DNA of 64,000 nucleotides from Caprimulgus europaeus. Lineage: Eukaryota > Chordata > Aves > Caprimulgiformes > Caprimulgidae. Location of the stretch: assembly GCA_907165065.1 (NCBI GenBank), contig OU015527.1, forward strand, positions 23,821,686-23,885,685. Reading direction: 5' to 3'. Shown in pieces: positions 46,846-60,400 of this stretch (position 1 is its first letter; each line of letters begins with the position of its first letter). The position numbers and the translations under genes were made by a program. Below the pieces are notes generated by a model that ran no database searches, had not been told where the DNA came from, and saw only the letters and a list, made by a program, of their open reading frames with translations.

Positions 46846-48934
46846 CTTTACCTCCACTGGACTCCAGTTAGACCCCTTTAAACCTTTTTCACTCTCTACC
46901 TAAAAAAATTATACTGTGTTTTACAGAAGAATATATACTTATTGATAAAGCAGTAATACAATGTGGAATCTATTCAATAGGACTAGCAGTTCCTGGTGTG
47001 AATACTTGAAACTAAGAAGCCAACTGCAATACTGTTGTCTGCATCTGAATTTAACATAAGGTGTAAAAATTTCTTTCAGCTAAGATCTTTCTTACCCTTG
47101 ACATTTTCTTTAATGCAGGAGCAATTTTCTTCTGGATTGACAGGTCCCAGATCTCTTACATTTGAAGACCATTTGCAGTATCCTGAAATCTAGCAAAAAA
47201 CTGATGCTTGCCAGTCAGACTCTAAAATATTGAGTGTTGTTGTTTCAGAATAAGATAAAAGTGAAGATGGGTACTGTCAGCCAGGTCTGAAGTATATAGC
47301 TGGAATAAACTCAAAGAGTGTTGGCAAAAGAGCTGTGATGTGAAGGTATTTAGGGAAAAGAAGATTAAATATTCAGGTTATTTTCGCAAACTGAAAAGAA
47401 TGTTAATTGTGTATAAAAGAAGCAGTAAAATATTTGGTTTAGGTCTTATTTAGTTAAGTATATATGTTCAGTCCTGTACAGTTTTATTTATAGTTCTAAG
47501 AATACAGTGGTAACCTACAATAAATAGAAAGTGGGTATATACTGCTACTTCACTTGATCTTAACATTACTTCATATTCTGTTGTAACTAGATAATGTTAT
47601 ATATTACTTGCCAAATTCCCTTCATGTCAGTAGTTCTCAAACTCTTAAAAAAGTAGTGTAGTAGAGAGTTTGCATATTAGATCATCTTTCACAATTGTTT
47701 AGTCCATTCTCTTTCTGATTAATCCCTCTGTAGAGTTTGCAGCAATTGGTCATACAAAAAATTGTAAAATAAATTATATTTTATGTATCTTTTAACGATG
47801 GGAGCAAAGAGTGACACTTCCAGTGATACTTCATCAGCCACTCTCCCACTGCTTGAGAACTGCTGCCCTGCTTCATAACTCATTATATAGACTGCTCTAT
47901 TGAATTTAATTGAAGGGGAAAAAAATAGTAGCTTTTTGTGGTGACTTATGTGTGTTTTATCTGTCATTTGTACCAAGCTGTTTTTTTTGCCAAACCACAC
48001 AAAAAAGACCATATTATTAACTTCACAATGCACGTTTCTTTTGAAAATATATCTTTAAAAGAATAATCTATTCCTCTTTAGACTTTTAGACTTCTTTTCA
48101 GCCCTTGACAGGGTATTATAAAAGGATAAAGAGAGCTGATAAACAGATAATAATTGCTTAGCCATATATGGATAACAGAAAGTGACTTCTTGTAACTGTC
48201 CATGCCATCAGAAAATTCTTGGTTTATTGGCCTATGGCTCAGCAAGTGATTCCTGTGGCTGCAGGATGCACAAGTCTTTGTCTACATATAACTAGGGCCA
48301 GTTGATGTAATGCCCAAATGTCAAAGTATGTGAAAACATATTGACTGTCTTCTCTATTCATTTAGTCCTTGAACATATAACCAGTTCCTTTCGATTTGAA
48401 ATACTGTGTTATACTGCAGAGAATTTTGTCTAGCTCTAATGAAGTGAGTTTATGTAAGACTTTGAAGATTTTAGTGAATTTTTTTTTTCTTTATTATTAG
48501 TAGCAATGACCATAAAAATAGTAGGAATAAGTGTTTGAACATTTAATCAATAGAGGAGATGTTTGACTGTCGAGTTGGTTATATTGTAGGATGCACTGGA
48601 GGCTGAATAGGTGGTGAACTAAAATAATGATTACGGCTCATGTGGAGAGAATATGTTTGGGGGCAATACAGAGAACAGATTGAGGAAGTATTGTATATGT
48701 GACATGTAATTATTAGTAAACCTGGGAAAAGAGAGGGGAGACATTCCTGACAATTTAACTAAAGGAAGGAGAGAGGTGTTTTAAGGGAAGGAGAAGGTAG
48801 ATCAAAAGAGATGAGAATCCTGGAGTTGGGTCTCCATGTTACTGAAAATGACTTGGATAGATGATGAAATGACAATTATCTGGCCTACAGGTGTGCAGAG
48901 ATTGTGGCAGTAGGTTTTACAGAATCCCATAATA
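46846..48934. other. Unique AT-rich DNA, no gene recognised
   Basis: No TE, RNA gene or coding signal recognised. The 104-codon minus-strand frame at 47719-48033 has no known motif. Confidence 0.6.
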
Positions 48935-49040
48935 CACAAGTACATGATTTAGTGTGGGACTTAACAGTTTTATGTTTACAGTTGGACTTGATGATCTTGG
49001 TCTTTTCCAACTGCAATGATTCTAAGATTCTATGACACAA
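48935..49040 (+). mobile_element. CR1 3' end relic
   Basis: ACATGATTTAGTGTGGGACT, GTTGGACTTGATGATCTTGG and TTCTAAGATTCTATGA match the 3' UTR and terminal 8-bp units of older CR1 copies (compare 53170-53268). Confidence 0.78.
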
Positions 49041-49723
49041 AGGCTTTATTTTGTATATTACTCTACTTCACTACAGAATACCACAAATATCACCACTAGC
49101 AAGTATACCTACTATTAATAAAATGCGTACATATATATATAAGCTATTATAAGGTACTACCAGCAATCAATAATACAGCACCAATCAGTAATATAGTAGC
49201 AGCAAATAATAGCAGCAATCAGTTCTATAGTAGCAATCAATATAACAGTGACAGCCAAGTAGGTATGTAATATTACAGTTTACTACAAACTTATGAATTT
49301 ATGATTAGTGAACAAAGTTATAAAGATAACAGCTCCAGATATACAGACAGTAAATTACTTATATGGATCTATAATAGCAGTATCAACTGAATTATATAGA
49401 TTTCAGAAAGGGCCAACTTGTACCAAAAGGGCAGACCAGCTGATCCCAGGGTAGGACATAAGCCCTAGAGGTGGGAAGACAAACTTGCTAACAGCTGGTC
49501 TGACGGGGAAACCAGTAAGCTAACAGAGTCAGGCAGCAGGTTTATCTATGAGGAGTGAAGAGAAAATGTGCCAATTTAATCTCAGAAAGATTTTCTGGAA
49601 GCTTACAGAATCACACCTGCTGCATGTAGAGATAGAAACGTTCCGTATGGTCTCTCTATTAAAGGATACCCCAGTTAGTTAGTATAGCAAAATTCAAATA
49701 ATGAGGTCAAATCACATGAGACA
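49041..49723. other. Unassigned DNA with a short tandem array
   Basis: Holds the 16-18-bp array at 49161-49248. No gene or TE recognised. An LTR-like character is possible but unsupported. Confidence 0.5.
49161..49248. repeat. Minisatellite, five units of 16-18 bp
   Basis: Units start at 49161, 49179, 49197, 49213 and 49231. The consensus is close to YAGCAATCARTAATATAG. Unit 3 has lost two bases. Confidence 0.8.
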
Positions 49724-50686
49724 TGTTTGGTTTGTGTGTGTGGGTGGGGATGTTTTTTGATAGTGGCAGAAGGGCCACCTTGTGGGAGCAAAAAGCTCCC
49801 CTTGACTCCAAGGCAGACACCCTCCAGCCCAGACTGGGCTAATGAGCACTGCCTCTGCCAATCCATACTTGTGAGGGGAAGGACTGTCCTGAAAAGAAGA
49901 AGGTGGGGGTGAACCTGGAGAAGAGGCCATTGACCTAACAAAATATGACCATAGGCCTAAACAAAGGACAGACAGACATACAGACAGAGAGAGCTTCATT
50001 GCCAGAGGAAAAGACAGAGACCAACACCCAGTTCAACCACATGGAGTAGGAGAAGACAAAGGAAGTCCCCTGCAGCCCATGGAGGTTCAACGGAGGAGCA
50101 GAGACCCACTTGTAGGCCATGGAGGACTCCACACTGGAGCAGGGAAGCTGAGCCTGAGACAAGTGTGATGGAATTGGGACCCCAAGAGTTGCTCGCTGCC
50201 AGAGCCGGGGTGGACACCCAGAGTGAGGGGTGAGTCTGCAGCCCATGGATGACCCCATGCCAAAGACAGGAGCTGAGCCCAAAGGAGTCTGTGACTCCAT
50301 GGGAAACTTGCTTTGGTACATCTTGTTCCTGGACTTTCATGCTGGGAAGAGCAGCAGAGGTGAACTGACTGAACCCCCCATTCCTGTGCTGCTGCAGGGG
50401 AGAAGGTAGAGAAAACAGGAGCAAAGTGATTTGAGCCTGGGAAGAAGGAGTGGGGAGGGAAGATGTTTTAAGATGTGGTTGTTATGTCTAGTTAGATGAT
50501 TTGCAACTAATTAAATGGATTTTTCTTCCCCAGGTTGAGTCCGTTTTGCCTGTGACTATAACTGGTGAGTGAGCCGTCCCTGTCCTTCATTCCTGTTCCC
50601 CCTTTGTTGTGACTCCCATCCCATCTCACTGAGTTGGGGGAGTGAATGCAGGACTGCATGGTCCCACTGTGGGTCAAACCACCACA
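49724..50686 (+). mobile_element. Solo LTR with subrepeats, plus strand
   Basis: Begins TGTTTGGTTTGTGTG and ends GTGGGTCAAACCACCACA. Contains diverged tandem units around GCAGCCCATGGAGG and CCATGGAGGACTCC at about 50070-50290. A variant ATTAAA poly(A) signal is at 50510-50515, followed by CTTCCCCAGGTTGAGTCCGT, which is shared with other clan members. Flanks AGACA and GCACA do not match well. No interior attached. Confidence 0.82.
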
Positions 50687-51239
50687 GCACATCATAAAAT
50701 ATCTAACATACAGATATTTGAAACAAGTAGGAAAAAGCCTATGCTAACATTCTTATTTAACAGAATGGCAGATAAATAAAAATATTTATCACTTGTATGC
50801 TTTTAATGTTACAACCACATTTTCACCATGACAGTTGTTGTGGATCAGCTGCAGCAGCGGGCAGCCTAGTGGTGGTTCATTGGTCTACATTTGAACTATA
50901 GATGTGGGAGTACTTCCCAGTCTCAGTTCTGTGTGCTTAACTGATCCACTCCTCCTCAAGTGCTCACTGCAGCTAGAGCAGAATGCTTTCCACAGTGGTT
51001 CCAGGCTTGGCAGATTTTCCCAAGCTAGAGCTTGGAAATTCATAGGGCTCCTGGATAAATGTAAATAAGTCCTCTTGGCCAGGAAAATAACTCATCCTGT
51101 ATCTTAATCTTAAAAAGGATAAATATCTTTTGATGAGCTCTTGTAAACAAGAGCTGTACTCCCATTTTTTTTTGTTTTCTCAAAGGAAACTGGACCCGTT
51201 TTTTGTAAACAGAAAAGGACTTGTGAGTTATGTGATGGT
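50687..51239. other. Unique DNA, no gene recognised
   Basis: No TE or coding signal identified. Confidence 0.55.
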
Positions 51240-53268
51240 TAGAAGCATCTTGGGCACAACAATCATGAAATAAAAGAGTTTGCAATTCTCAGAGAAGTAA
51301 GGAGTGGGGGATTCAGCAGAATTCCTGCCCTGGACTTCCAGAAAGCAGTCTTTGGCCTGTTTAGAGGCCTGGTTGACAGAGTCCTTTGGGAGGCAGTACT
51401 CCAAGGGAAAAGGAGTCCAGGAAAGCTGGACATTCTTCGAGAAGGAAATCTTAAAAGCAGAGGAGCAGACTGTGCCCATGTGCTAAGAGAAGAGCTGATA
51501 GGGAAGGAAAATAACCCAGCTATCTGAATTCTGGCAGTACAGAGAACTTCGACTGGAACTCACTAAGAAAAAAGGGAAAGTTTATGACCTTTGAAAGAAG
51601 TGTCAGGGGACTCAGGGAGACTGCAAAGATGCTGAGAGATTAAGCAGGAAGAAAATTAGAAGGACCAAAATGTCTACAGAACTTAATCTAGCTACTGCTG
51701 TAAATATAATAAGAAAATATTTCTATTAATACATTAGCAGCTAAAGAAGGGCTAAGGAGAACTTTCATCCTTCATTGGATGTAGAGTGAAATATCATCAC
51801 AAAGGATGAGGAAAAGGCTGAGGAACTTAATACCTTGGTTGCCTCAGTCTATATTAGTAAGACCAGTTTTTCTCATGGTACCTAGCCTACTGAGCCAGAA
51901 AGCAGGCATTGGGCACAGAATGGCGCTCCCATAACCCAAGGCGAAATGGTTAACACCCTTCTACACAACTTAGACACACACAACTCCATTGAGCTGGAGA
52001 GGATCCACTTAAGGGTACTGAGGGAGCTGGCAGAAGTGCTCACCAAGCCACTCTCATATGTCAGCAGTTTTCGCTAACTGAGGAAGTTGACTGAAGGTTA
52101 GCAAATGTCATACCCACCTACCAGAAGGGCCAGCAGAAAGACCCATGGAACTACAAGCCTATCAGTCTGACCTTGATGCTGGAGAAGGTTATGGAGCAGA
52201 TCATCCTGCATGCCACCATGCACCACACAGAGTAACTATCAGCCCCAGTCAACAGGAGTTTATGAAATGCAGATCCTGCTTGACTAATGGGATCTCCTTA
52301 TATGACAGGGTGATACACTTTAGTGGATAAAGGAAAGGCTGTAGCTGTTGTTTAGCTGGACTCTAGTAAAGCCATTGAGCGCTGTTGAACACCCTTTCCC
52401 ACAGCATTCTTCTGCAGAAACTGACTGCTAATGGCTTGCATCGGTGTACTCTTCGCTGGGTGGAAAAGTGGCAGGCTGTCCAGTTGTGGTGAACGGAGTT
52501 AAATCCAGTTGGCTGCTGGTCACAAGTACTGGGGTCCAGTATTGGGGCCAGTTCTGCTTAATATCTTTATCAATGATCTGGACAAAGGGATTGCGCACCC
52601 CCTCACTAAGTCTGCAGACGACATGGGTTTGGGCAGCAGTGTTGATCTGCTTTGAGGGTAGAAAGGCTATACAGAGAGGTCTGGACAGGCTGGATAAATG
52701 GGCTGAGGTCAATTGTATAAGATTGAAGAAGACTAAATGCTGGGTCCTGCTCTTGGGTCAAAACAACCCCATACAATTCTACAGGCTTGGGGAAGTGTGG
52801 TTGGAAAGCTGCCTGGCAGAAAAGGACCTGGGGCTGTTGATCCATAACCAGCTGAATATGAGCCAGCAGTGTGTCCAGGTGGTCAAAACGCCAATAACAC
52901 CCTGGCCTGTATCAGAAATAGTGTGTTCAGCAGGACCAGGAAAGTGATCCTCTCTCTGTACTCTTCACTGGTGAGGCTGCACCTCAAGTACCGTGTTCAT
53001 TTTTGGGCCCCTCAGTACGGTAAAGACATTGAGGTGCTGGAAGTTTAGCTTGTTTATTGGAAAAACATCTTCACCAAAAGGGTAGTCAAGCATTGGAACA
53101 GACTGCCCAGGGAGGTGGTGAACTCATCTTCCCTGGTGGTGTTTAAAAGACAGGTAGACAAAGTGCTTAGGGACATGATTTAGAGGTGGAATTGGTTGTG
53201 TTAGGTTTATGGTTGACCTTTGTAATCTTAAAGTTCTTTTTCAACTACTACAATTCTATAACTCTATT
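51240..53268 (+). mobile_element. Old CR1 LINE, endonuclease end to 3' end
   Basis: Starts near the end of the endonuclease (HEIKEFAIL at about 51265-51290) and continues through the linker, RT entry (about 52100-52200), motif A (about 52340-52400, disrupted), the SSWLLVTS and SIGASSA...NIFINDL blocks and the C-terminal region (52660-53000). A deletion near 53045 removes part of the C-terminus. The 3' UTR ends near 53268 with degraded CR1 units. More diverged than other copies and broken by many stops. Confidence 0.92.
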
Positions 53269-53642
53269 AGTTTTAAAAGAAAAGATTGGGAAAGAAAAAT
53301 AACTTTATACTTAGAATAAACACAATATATTTAACAGCATGTAAAAGACTGCATTTTTATCTTCTAGATGTTATAGTCACATAATCAGGAACACCTAGGG
53401 TTGTTTTTTTTTTAACTTTTAGCAGAACTGGTATAGAAACGTGACCAAGGTAGCAAGGTGAAGTTCAGTCTTGCTGGAATGCATGGTGCTTTGACTCCTG
53501 AAAGACTAAATAGCCAAATATTGTGAGCTTCTATTCTGACATGTATAATCTAGGGAGTTTTGTCACTTAAGTATTACATGTTCTTAGTGACATTGATCAT
53601 TTGTCACCTATTCATATTCTAGAGATTTAGGAGTTAAGGCAC
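53269..53642. other. Unique AT-rich DNA
   Basis: Nothing recognised. Confidence 0.55.
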
Positions 53643-54400
53643 TGTGGTGGCCTGATTTTGTCTGACTGTCAGATCACCACCCAACTGTTCTCTCATTCCC
53701 CTGCAGGGGAAAAAACAAGATGTAAAAGCTTGTAAGTGAAGACATGATCATTTGCCTTTCACCTGTCATAGGCAAGACAGACTTGACTTGAGGAAAATTA
53801 ATTTCTTTATTGGCAATTAAAATAGAGTTGCATAGTGAGAAACAAAGACCAAAAACTAACACCTTCTTACACCTCCCCTTCTGCCCAGGCTCAACTTCAA
53901 CCTTTCATTTATTTCCCTCTTCTCCACCTCATCCCTGGTGCAGGGGGATGCAGAATGGGATCTGGTCTCCACTCTTCTCATTCTTTGTCATCCTTTGTCT
54001 ATGGTCTAGTTTTGGTCCTTTCCATGTGGTTCTCCACTTGTTTTTGAGCAGTTCCTTCATTGGCTACAGTGATGAGTCTTTGCTCTGGCATGGTCCTCTC
54101 CACAGATTTTGGGGGACTCTCTGCTTCAGCATCTGAATAACTGCTTCCGCTTCTTTGTCTGACCTTGAAGTGCCCAGAGTTGTTTCTTGTAATTTCCCAA
54201 CCTCACTCCCCTCTCTCTCTGATGTGCAGCTTTTTTCCCCTTTCTTGAGTATGTTTCCACACAGATACCACCATCTAGGCTGAGGGGTTCAGCAGTGTGT
54301 TACCGTGGGTTGTTTGGAGCCAGCTGGAACTGGCACAGGGTAGTCCCAGCCTCTCATCACAGAGGCTGCCTCTTCAGCCCGCACTGCCCAGTTGCGAGCA
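53643..54400 (-). mobile_element. LTR of the subrepeat-bearing clan
   Basis: On the minus strand it starts TGCTCGCAACTGGG at 54400 and ends GGCCACCACA at 53643. An AATAAA signal on the minus strand lies at 53806-53811. Shares the GCCCAGGCTCAACTT and CTCTGTGATGAG blocks with the LTRs at 25540 and 26833. Flanks GGCAC and TCTGG do not match, so the target duplication has decayed or the boundaries are slightly off. Confidence 0.78.
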
Positions 54401-57400
54401 TCTGGGCACCCACACCCAGTGCAGGGAGAGTTTAGAAGATCAGAGCCAATAGATAAACAAATAACTTAGACACAGTACAACCTGTGGAAGAGTTTAGGTG
54501 CCAGGTGTAGGAGATTGATTGCTAGTTCCATGTGAGTCATTGGGCCATGTAACGCTCTTGTCTGTATTAATAAAATGACACTGATATTGTGTTTATTGCT
54601 CCCATTAGTTATTCTTCTATGTTTTCCAATCTTCTAGTCAGCCCTGTTGAGCTATGGGATGTGGCACCATACATGGTTTTATTCCCACATAGTAAAGAGA
54701 ATCATAACAGAGTGGAAAGAGTCAGCCACTAAGAGAATTCAGTGTCTGGTTCTGTGGATATTGTCCACCAGAGGTCACTTTATCTAAGATTTTTGATAGT
54801 TTCCTTTCTTGGATTTGTTTTACTTTTACAGGGCAAATGAATAAACTCAGCAGGCAGGAATAAAATCAGTGTTCACAATTTTTCTTAAAGCCTAGCAGAT
54901 ATTTGGCATGGCAAGAGTGAAGAACATAGATGAGTGTTTGGGAATTGTACTCAGAGATTTTACCACCTGTTAGCAACTGCAGCTGCTTAAAAAAGGGGCA
55001 GCAGAGAGTTCGCTGGTATTAGTGGAGGCGATATCACAAACAGAGCGCTTCATCTTGGTTTCCCTTGTCTGCATATGGAGTGGAATAGATGGCTATATAG
55101 ACTGATTAAAATCCCAGAAGAGCAACTGAAGCAAAGATACTCATCTGAACTGCTTGTCTGGATGAGAGGAAGAGTTGATCTCTGTGTGGTACTTGAGGCC
55201 CTTTCTCTCAGTATTATTGTTATGCACAGCATTTATTAACATAATCTGACTCACTGCTATCAAAATTAGCATGCTTGGTCATGGTTCTGAATTTCTGCGT
55301 GCTGTCTCTCAGGGAAAAGAGATAGAATTGTGTGATATGTGTAAAGAGGGATCAATTTAATCTTCAGCCAAATCTACACATTACTGTGCAACTGAAGTTT
55401 GCATAGGATTATGAAGGCAGTGTAATAAGATACATTTAGATATCTTCTTTTTGAAGTTACATATATTTCCAGTTTTTTAAACAGATTAAATCATCGTATC
55501 TCCTGATTCAACATTGAAAAGAGATTAAGAACAAAATCAATTTTGCATTATACTGCATACACAATAGAAAATAAAGTTGCTTAGTGTCTAAAAGACACTT
55601 AAATCCTCTTAGCAAAATGGCAATTGTCTTGCTCAGAGACATATGTGGAAACAACATTTATAATTTGGGACATCTTGCTTGTTTTGATTCCCAGAACAGT
55701 TCATCACTTGATAGAGTGACATTTATTCTACAACAACATATGAGCTTTTGTAGAATATGAATGGAGGAGTGAAAAAAAATCCCTTACAAAATCATTCCTC
55801 ACACTCTCTGCCAAAATAAAAAAGCAAATAAACCCTTAACATGCTACAAAACCAACCAAACAAAAAGGGTCTCACAAGTGGTACTCTGTTATACTTTATA
55901 CTACTATATCTAAGTAATTTCCATCTTAATTTTAAGATATGTATGTTTTGTTTGTTTTGGTTATTTTTTAGGAAGAGAGAAGAGTAAAGTACATATGTTT
56001 TGGTACAATTTTGACTTTCAATTATCACAAATTTTAAACAAGGGTGTGTAATTTATCTTACCTCGAAATATCTAAAGTCCTGCAGAATTCAGGCATAAGT
56101 ATGATATCTCCATGACATCTAAATTACTGAAAAAGTCTAACATAAAAAAGAAAAGAAACTCCAACCGTTAGTTTTCTTGAACTTAAGGTTTCTTTTTAAA
56201 TTGTAGAACCATTATATCTTTTTCTATAACAGTATATGTGTTATTAGAAGAGGAAACCGAGGGGGTTTTTAATATTTTAATTCTCTCTGTGTTTTTTGAT
56301 ACTTTCTCCTGAAATCTGTGAGCTGAGATGCATTTGCTTAGAAAAAAAGAGTTTATTACAAAAGAACACCTTGTTAGTAACACCATGTACTGGAGGAAAA
56401 TTCATATCCAATGCCTGGCCTTGAATTCTATAATTAGTATTAACGTATCATATTACCCATAAAGCTAGTTTTGGAAAGAAATGCGAGTGCAAAATATGAA
56501 ATCCAAATTTAACACCTCAACTCAAGAAAATGACATCATTTAGGACTCAGGTCTGACCCTCCTAAAAATCAATGGAAATATGCCTTTGACTTTTATTGAA
56601 ACTATGAAAAATCTCATTTTCTTTTATTGCTTTGCTGGGAGCTACAGACTCATTACTCTGAATTCAGCACAAACGCAGAATCTTTGGGGTGTGGAAATAG
56701 AAGATACATCTTTCAATATATGTTTGATGAAGTTTGTTGCAAACAGAAAAATCTCCCTCTGCCTGGAAGAACTTTTCTCCCTGGATGACAATTGCCATCC
56801 AGAAGAAGTCAGCATTTCAAGGTTTTATACAGTGCCTTGACTCAGCAAGCAAAGAACTAAAATAAGAGCCACTGAAGTAAGTAAGACTCTTTCAACCAAC
56901 AATGAGCTTTCAATAAGGCTTAAGATAGTCAAACTAATGTTTTATGTTTAGCCTCGTATTTTGAAGATATATCTACATTAAACCTTTGAATCACATTTCA
57001 GCCTCCAAATTCTGCAGTCTCAATTACCATATTGTCCGAATAATACTCAACTATTTTGAAACAGTTTTCTCCTAATGAACAGAGTTTATTTCCACTGAAT
57101 TAATCTTTAAGTGGATGCAATCTCCTTCATTTGCAATTCCACACTGTCCTGTGTTGCTTTATTACAATTCTCATTACAATACCCAGGCAAGAAACATCTC
57201 CTACAGCCTATGCCAACAAGAACTGACTTTATACGCCTCTGGTTTGTTATGGACTTTTTTATCTCAGGTTTTTCTTTTGTTGTTTTATTTCTTCAGTGTA
57301 AAATTTTGTTTCAATAGCAAGGTTGATTACTCTGTGTTTATATTTCACTGATTCTATGTCTGCTTTTTTGCTTTCTCATCATCCTTGGGGAAGGATTGCA

Positions 57401-60400
57401 CAGTCTCTAGAAGTGACAAGTAAGACAGTTAAAATGTCAGCATAGCATCTGGTAAAGAAAATAAGTAGAGAATATGTAGCCAGACTGTGGGAGTCAAGCT
57501 TCATTTTTTTAACTAGCTTTGGTCTACTTATAGTGTGCTGTAAAAAAGTGAAAGCAAAACTGTGCTTTATACCACTGCTTTACTTAAAACTAGATTTTTA
57601 CTGCAATATAAACATAGATTTATAATCCAATATTTATGGAAAGCTGTCACTTGAAGAAACATTCTGTCATTTATTTAAAATAATTTAATATCATTGCTCT
57701 GTTTTTTTTAATTTCAGAATATGAATTTAATCTCATAAATCAAACCAGCCTTTTGTTTCAACTCCCTTGTTTTTGGATTTTGGGGTGGGGCTTTTTTCTG
57801 GTGTGAATTTGGTGAATTTTGGCACTTTATTTTTCCTTACAGCTCTGGCATGCAATAGTTGGAAGAAATGTTGGACAGGGTACTGAAACTGATTCAACAG
57901 AGATCCTTGACATAGCAAGACTATGTCCATTTTCTTCCTATTTCAACCATCTTAAGTGTTGAAAAAATAAGGGATTTCTTGACTGTTCTTCAAAAGCAAG
58001 ATGGACATAAAAGTACATTCTGTAAAGCACAAGAAGAGGTTTTTTTTCTTCCACTGTGAAAGGCTTAGCTTTTGTGTTCTGAAAAAATTTTCTACAGCAG
58101 TATTGATGAAACTAGGGCTGAATTATATAAAAATAAGAAAAAAACATTACTTATTCTTTTTTTTTTATTTAAGCAAAAGTATGACATAGATAAAGAGTTA
58201 AGACTTAATTAATCTTAAGAATTAATTTATTCTCATCTTCAGAAAACATTTTTTGCTAGAACAGTGTTCTAAAAAGATATATAAGAAGATCATGGTATAC
58301 ATAGTTTTAAAAGATCAGACAGAAGTGCTGTCCAGATGGAAGCTTCTAACATTATGATTAGATGTATTTCTGTATTAGAGAGTGGGAAAATATCTGTCTT
58401 TAAGATATTATCATCTGAGGTATGTGTTTAGTATAATATCCTCATTTGTACAGTATGTCTTTTGGATTACCTCATCAAATATATTAATTGTGCAAACTAC
58501 AGAAAATTCATTTTCCATGATCAGCTCATTTTTTTTCCATAGACTTAGATGTTACACGCAGACCTCCTGGGGGCAGGAATTGAAACTCATGTGTTTCAAA
58601 CTACATTAATTCTGAGTAAAATAAAACTTATTCTCATATTTATTAAGGCAAGTAACTCCTTGTGAAAAATTACAGATTTTTAATAAAGGCATTTTCAGGT
58701 GTTCCATTCCATCCCAACAAACTCATGTATCATATATTGCTCTCTTTCAGTCTTTACAGCTTTATCATTTCATATGAGTAAATGCGACAGGTAAATACTG
58801 CTGAAATCCATACAACAACATCTCTGTTAAATAATAAACAATAAATATAATAAATGCAACTTGGCTGCAAAGATGCACTTTTTGGTTTGTTGAGGCTTTT
58901 GGTCTTTATTTTCTTTTGCTTTATTTAAAGCATTACTTAGACTACAGGAATCAAGAGAAAAAACCTAGCTAAAAAAAAAAAAAATATGCTTTACACTTTT
59001 CTTCCCATACCCCTAGCAGTACAGTCAATGATAAACAAATTTTCATTATTACAATGTCCCCCATATTTTCTTTCAGGACAGAGGAAAAAAGATAAATTTA
59101 TTTAAGACACTAGTTTTAATAAATAGGAGAATGAGGATAAACAGTATTAGATTCTGGTATTTGGAAAAATTCCATCCAAATTCATCAGCATCTGTAGGAC
59201 TCATCATGTTTGTAACACATGGACTTTCCTTTTCTTATAGTGACAATCACATGACAATCATTTTACGTATGCTATAAGTCTACTGTATTCACTAATGGCC
59301 TGCCCAAACCAATCTATTGGCGTATATACAGCACGCAGTATTCACTCTCTATGGGATAATTAAAAATGTCAAATTTTGGGGAAAGTGTCTTGCCTTTTAT
59401 TTTGTTGGATTGTAAATCATAAGAATGTTTTCAATAAATTATACCTACCCGCAGCAGGGAAAGAAGCACAGAAAAATGGGTGTGCAATTAGACTAATAAG
59501 GAGAACCATCAAGGACCATAATTTTGCATTAACAAAATTTTTTGGAAAATAAATTTTGAGAAAGTGCTGTCTGCTGTCTGCCTTAAGGTAAACTTACATG
59601 CCTGGCAATAATTCACATAGGAATAATCCCTATTAACCTGTGTTATGAAGAACAATCTTCATAGACTTAGCTACCTTGCATTCTCCAAATTGGTTTTGAA
59701 TTTGCTTATGAATTACTTCAGTCACTAGCAGAGTAGTAGTAGATTAGCACATTTTGAAAAGTATCCTGTCTTACTTTCCTGAACTGTCCATTTTTTTTTC
59801 ATGTTAAACAGGGAAACTCACAGCCATATCCTATAGAGTTATATGTGACCTATTAGTCAAACTCTGCTTGATTAGTGTGTGATTACAGCACATGATTGCT
59901 TTCCCACAAGTGATTTCAAAAAGGATTGTTTTGTACTCTTAAGGACATACTCTGTCATCTCCATTATTAAATTAATCCAAACAGCAAGAAAAATAGTTCA
60001 TAAATTGGTCCAAATTTAGTATCTCTGGTCTTTACCTTAAAGTAAAAGAACCTGTACAGTAGGAACTGAGATGCCCCTTTGTCTTTCCACATAGTGACTT
60101 CTGCAACAGCTGTCTTATTGTGTCATAATGATTAGAACATGGATTATGGTTTGTTTAGAGTCTGATACTGTAATAGTAAGAGAGTTAAATTGCCTTAGAA
60201 AGCTGGTATCTTAGTATATTTACATAGCTCCCATTTATAACTGCTAAATAGCAGGTGAGTGAGTACTATCCTTAGTAGCACTACTATCCTTAAAGGATGG
60301 TGGCTTTTGTTCAAAAGAGGAATAATTTTAAAAAAACAGGAGATCTCACTAGTAATGTAAGAGGTAGAAATGTAGGAATAATATCAAGGCTGACAAATAA

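Noticed and set aside
49161..49248. CRISPR-like array
   Set aside because: Units are contiguous 16-18-bp tandem repeats without spacers, in a vertebrate genome.
49719..50691. 5-bp target duplication around the LTR at 49724-50686
   Set aside because: AGACA and GCACA agree at only 3 of 5 positions.
56580..56840. 86-codon plus-strand frame starting with a hydrophobic segment, possible small secreted protein
   Set aside because: Cysteine pattern and context are unremarkable, there is no splice or promoter context, and length is within chance for AT-rich DNA.
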